Assembly (NCBI RefSeq): GCF_001458435.1
Contig: NZ_CYSF01000011.1
Coordinates: 1 to 58,243 of the forward strand
Direction of reading: 5' to 3'
Source of the DNA: Thalassovita mediterranea
GTDB taxonomy: Bacteria; Pseudomonadota; Alphaproteobacteria; Rhodobacterales; Rhodobacteraceae
Length of the DNA: 58,243 nucleotides
Shown here: piece after piece, positions 55,369 through 58,243 of the stretch
Position numbering within the stretch: position 1 is the first letter of the stretch
Layout of the letters: each line of letters opens with the position of its first letter
Notes under the pieces: model-generated
What the model saw: only the letters and a program-made list of their open reading frames with translations
What the model was told of the DNA's origin: nothing
Database searches by the model: none
Translations under genes and position numbers: made by a program

Positions 55369-55892
55369 TCAAGTACGCATCAGCCCATGTGCCACGTTTT
55401 TTAACGGGGTCAGAACCACCAATAAGCCATCGGCAACTGCCCTTCGTAACAAAAGTAACACAAGCTGTTTGTACGGCGCACAGGCGGGCAGCGGCCCAGA
55501 ACGGTTTTTTAAGATATCGCGCTCCTCAGTAACGCGGGCCAGTTCCTTCTTAAGGCGGCGAACCTCCGTTTCTTGGTCCGTCTGCCTTTGCGGCTTTGAG
55601 AATTGTGCCATCCAAGTGTAGAGCGATTTGGTGCTGATCCCGAGACGTTAAGCAACCTCTTTGACCGAATAGCCACGCTCTCACGACTGAAGTCATCCAG
55701 CACGTTCAGCGTCCGGAAGGGTCGATCATCGGCCAATTGGTCCGCCATGAGATCCATCGACCACACCTCGTTCGGGGCCTCAGACACTGCAACAAGCGCG
55801 CTAAGCGCTTGAGCAATTTGAGGGCTCCACGCCCGGCACGCTTGCGCCAGACGGGAAACCAGAATACCCAAATCCAACCTGCAGACTCTCAT
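55369..55892 (-). pseudogene. Scrambled IS3-type OrfA and OrfB remnants
   Basis: The minus strand encodes APNEVWSMDLMADQLADDRP then FRTLNVLDDFSRES (central OrfB) at higher coordinates. Below that comes YSVKEVA-stop-RLGISTKSLY and TWMAQFSKPQRQTDQETEVR RLKKELARVTEERDILKN-like OrfA sequence with an internal stop. OrfB lying before OrfA shows rearrangement. No intact gene exists between 55170 and 55927. Confidence 0.7.
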
Positions 55893-55927
55893 AATGAACG
55901 AGGGGTCGGCAGGGGCCAGGTCAATTT

Positions 55928-57649
55928 CTATAAATGTCTAACGGTCCACTTTAAGCTACCACCGCGCGATGAGCTGGTCTGATCTGGTTTCAAAACTATG
56001 TAGGTAGCCGCTTCACTTTTCAAATAATTGCGTGCCCATTGCCCAGCATAGATACTGTCTATGCTACCAGTTTCAACTGATATTATCCCACGTTTTGAAC
56101 CTGCTCGAAAACTCAGAGAACTTGAAGTTCGTTCGGCTAAAGCCCATTCACCTTGTATAATCAAAGTTACTTGCGCAGCTTTGGGTTTGTCTGACCATCG
56201 GTCGAAAAATTTAAGGGTGTCATTGTTGGTTAATTGTACTTCACGTTGAACTATGCCTCCTTGTAGTTCTAGTTTACCTGCAATTTGCAGCGCTGTACTG
56301 TCGGGATCAAATACTAATGAAGCAGCTGCCAGCTTTCCGACCTTGAAGCAGCCGTTGTATTGTACAGGGTTAACATCCCTCCAGCAGGGGCCATTGTGAC
56401 TTTGAACTGAACGTTCATGGAGCCGCCGTTTTCCGGTTGAATATTGGTAGGTGCCAGGATCTACGATGAAGCGTTTGCCATCTAAGTCTACTTCCGCCGA
56501 CAAAAAATCGCCGTGTCCGTGTCCAGGATTCCAAGAAGGGCCTATTGGACCGGCATCAAAAATCGCGAAAATTTTCGCACCTGCGAGGCGCGCATACCCT
56601 GCTGAGTCCAGTATTTCAAGACTTCTCATAGGAAGGCGGTCGGGGAAGATATGATCAATAGGGGGGACTTCACCCCACCAACTGTCATTGAACAGGCTGA
56701 TTTCGCCGTCTGGATGGGTCATTATTGCCCAGGCGTGAATAGCTTTCTCTAAGCGCTCTTTGGCTGTAGCGCGGGTGGCTTGGCTTAAAATCTGGCTTTC
56801 TGAAAAAATCATCAATGCCATCACCGATAGACCTTGATACATGGCCGAGCGTTCAGCGAGCAGGCCATCAGGAAGAATACAAGCCTCAATAATCTCCTTT
56901 ATATTTCGATCGAGACTAGAAACCAGATCCGCAGATACATTATCCAGCGCGTCAAAATAAAGGCAAAGTGCCGCTAAGTTGCGTTCAACATGGTTGTTTT
57001 TTAGTTCATGCTCAATGTTATTTAATATAAAGCCAGCGTTCCAACGTAAGAAGTTTTTGAGTTTGATTTCAAGGTCTTTAGGTATGCTGTTGTTATTATG
57101 TGCAATGATAAACCCGCTGACTAAAGCCAAGAGGCGATGCGACACAGAATATGGGAATAGATATGAAGTAAAAGCGCCGGGCTGCTGATAGCTAGTGCTT
57201 TCGAGGTAGCCGTCAATTAGTCTGCTTACTGCATCAAGTTGTTCAGGCTTCCCATCTATTAGCATGGGGCAGACAACCCCCATATGTCCGAGTTTCATTC
57301 GCCAAAGATGAAAGTCTTGTTCAGCCTCAATTTTTGCATTCCAATCAATGTTTTCAGGTGCGCCAAAATCCAAGCGGTGACCGAACAAAGTGAATGCCCC
57401 TGTTGTGGCATCTGCTGCATGCGGACGATACTCAGGTGCGTAGAAAGCCGCAACTTTCTTGGCGAGGCATAGGTTTTCCCGCCCAGTGAATTTAAACTCC
57501 GGAAGCGATGCCACTTTTCTATCGATATAGTATTTGTAGATTTTCGGTGCTTTTACAGCGAATTTGTTTCGTGCTATCCGTTTTAAATGATAAAAAGCCA
57601 TTTTCGGAGATAGTCGAGACGCAGCGCGTATAAAGTTTCTGTCAACCAT
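55928..57649 (-). CDS. Heparinase II/III-family protein
   Basis: A 573-aa protein. The N-terminal helical toroid domain spans about residues 40-330 (WRMKLGHMG; NNHVERNLAALCLYFDAL; LLAERSAMYQGLSVMALM), and the C-terminal beta domain contains NPGHGHGDFLSAEVDLDGKR and FIVDPGTYQYS, the heparinase II/III block with its His residues. No signal peptide is seen. Proteins of this type in polysaccharide clusters may trim uronic-acid polymers. The gene is AT-rich and overlaps the 3' end of the aldo/keto-reductase-like remnant by 8 bp. Confidence 0.85.
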   Translation of the reverse strand: MVDRNFIRAASRLSPKMAFYHLKRIARNKFAVKAPKIYKYYIDRKVASLPEFKFTGRENLCLAKKVAAFYAPEYRPHAADATTGAFTLFGHRLDFGAPENIDWNAKIEAEQDFHLWRMKLGHMGVVCPMLIDGKPEQLDAVSRLIDGYLESTSYQQPGAFTSYLFPYSVSHRLLALVSGFIIAHNNNSIPKDLEIKLKNFLRWNAGFILNNIEHELKNNHVERNLAALCLYFDALDNVSADLVSSLDRNIKEIIEACILPDGLLAERSAMYQGLSVMALMIFSESQILSQATRATAKERLEKAIHAWAIMTHPDGEISLFNDSWWGEVPPIDHIFPDRLPMRSLEILDSAGYARLAGAKIFAIFDAGPIGPSWNPGHGHGDFLSAEVDLDGKRFIVDPGTYQYSTGKRRLHERSVQSHNGPCWRDVNPVQYNGCFKVGKLAAASLVFDPDSTALQIAGKLELQGGIVQREVQLTNNDTLKFFDRWSDKPKAAQVTLIIQGEWALAERTSSSLSFRAGSKRGIISVETGSIDSIYAGQWARNYLKSEAATYIVLKPDQTSSSRGGSLKWTVRHL

Positions 57650-57996
57650 GGGGTGAAGTTTCCCGTTTTGTATTTGGCGTGGACAGCATGCCGAGAATTT
57701 CGTCGAAATGGCTCATTTGAGTGGTTCCAACTAACGTGACCCCCACGGCTGGGTCGTTCGTGCAGCGCCGTAGATTTTTGCGAATATGTGCTGCGCGTTC
57801 TGTTACAGGAATAGTGGCCACACCATCGAAAACTTCTCGGGCGATCACTAGTTTGCCAATCTGCTGAGCTCTGATTGCCCAATTCGCCATTGCGGTGTCA
57901 CTGGGAATATAGGGGACTTGTACTGCTTGGATGCGATCATCAGCCAAGCTGGCCTCGGCTGCTTCGAGATCGTCCACGGAGACACCGATTGTGCGG
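57642..57996 (-). pseudogene. Aldo/keto-reductase-like gene truncated by IS21
   Basis: The minus strand from the IS border (57996) encodes TIGVSVDDLEAAEASLADDR then IQAVQVPYIPSDTAMANWAI and, near the end, PAVGVTLVGTTQMSHFDEIL, the pattern of the C-terminal half of aldo/keto reductases. It stops at 57642-57644, 8 bp inside the heparinase start, so the two formed one operon. The 5' half is cut off by the IS21 copy. The apparent start at 57977 is internal. Confidence 0.7.
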
Positions 57997-58243
57997 TGTC
58001 AACGGCGGAGTAAAATTCGGCCATTGTGGCGGAGCAAAAGTCGGCCAGTTTGGGGCGAGCGCCTTGGAGCGTGCGGCCCTCATATAGCAAGCCCGGTCCA
58101 AGGCGCATTGGCCGTCAGGCCAATTCTGTGAGGTTCATTTGTTAGCGGCGGCGAGGCGGGCGCGGCTTTGATTGAGGCGGTAGCTTTCGCCGTTCATCTC
58201 GAGGATGTTGACGTGGTGTGTCAGCCGGTCCAGCAGCGCGCCG
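57997..58243 (-). mobile_element. IS21-family element, right end (partial, inverted copy)
   Basis: Begins TGTCAACGGCGGAG at 57997 and carries the same two 19-bp terminal repeats and istB tail as positions 1-238, in opposite orientation; it extends 9 bp further into istB before the window ends. It interrupts the aldo/keto-reductase-like gene. The two copies being identical suggests recent transposition or gene conversion. Confidence 0.87.
58135..58243 (-). CDS. istB: IstB-like transposition helper, C-terminal fragment
   Basis: The minus strand from the window end encodes the last 35 or so residues of IstB (GALLDRLTHHVNILEMNG...) and stops at 58135-58137. It is identical to the left copy as far as both can be compared. 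Truncated by the window edge only. Confidence 0.85.
   Translation of the reverse strand, partial: GALLDRLTHHVNILEMNGESYRLNQSRARLAAANK

Noticed and set aside
1-58243. CRISPR arrays, tRNA or rRNA genes
   Set aside because: No regular repeat-spacer pattern, no cloverleaf with CCA-type end and no rRNA-like stretch was noticed by eye; a covariance-model search could still find small RNAs.

Overview
The window looks like part of an extrachromosomal replicon (plasmid or chromid) of an alphaproteobacterium of the Rhodobacterales, most likely the Roseobacter group. This rests on the gene families, the high-GC codon use, tightly packed operons with ATGA overlaps, and a plasmid replication module (parA-parB on the minus strand, a Rep_3-type initiator on the plus strand, iterons between them). 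The species cannot be named from sequence alone. Both window ends lie inside copies of the same IS21-family element, in opposite orientation.

Layout. 1-1.4 kb: an IS21 end inside a truncated gene, then a DoxX-like gene broken by the tail of a site-specific recombinase plus an unrecognised 226-aa gene. 1.5-3.3 kb: a secreted cysteine-repeat protein, an SGNH hydrolase and a TetR regulator. 3.4-7 kb: alcohol and aldehyde dehydrogenases and a b-type cytochrome. 7-13.4 kb: a beta-oxidation operon (two acyl-CoA dehydrogenases, a FadB-like bifunctional enzyme, an IclR regulator, an oxoadipyl-CoA-type thiolase). 13.6-18.3 kb: a MarR-controlled RND efflux pair. 18.5-21.8 kb: rfbCBDA for dTDP-L-rhamnose. 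22-31.5 kb: a chemoreceptor, KDO synthesis (kdsD-kdsB-kdsA), an aldose epimerase, galE, a SnoaL-like protein, a Wza-type export lipoprotein and a secreted unknown. 31.6-36 kb: ilvD, glycerate 2-kinase and a proline-racemase-superfamily enzyme. 36.2-40.1 kb: the replication and partition module. 40.3-49.8 kb: a purine (urate) degradation cluster. 49.8-58.2 kb: polysaccharide genes (initiating sugar transferase, epimerase, heparinase-like lyase) among many broken insertion sequences.

Three themes emerge. First, surface polysaccharide: rhamnose, KDO, GalE, export lipoprotein, initiating sugar transferase and a lyase-like protein sit together with a chemoreceptor, which fits a biofilm or attachment plasmid as known in roseobacters (inference). 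Second, nutrient use: urate to allantoin and then ureidoglycolate, dicarboxylate- or aromatic-type beta-oxidation, hydroxyproline-type amino acids, glycerate and alcohol/aldehyde oxidation. Third, a right arm that is an insertion-sequence graveyard with at least five IS3-type remnants, one IS110-type remnant, one near-intact IS3 element with a frameshift, and an IS21 copy.

I did not find a clearly new multi-gene system. The best leads are the 226-aa gene carried into the DoxX-like gene, the exact 26-residue cysteine-repeat secreted protein, the Ser/Thr-type proline racemase homologue, the iteron and palindrome architecture around rep/par, and the FAD-GcvT oxidoreductase embedded among urate genes.
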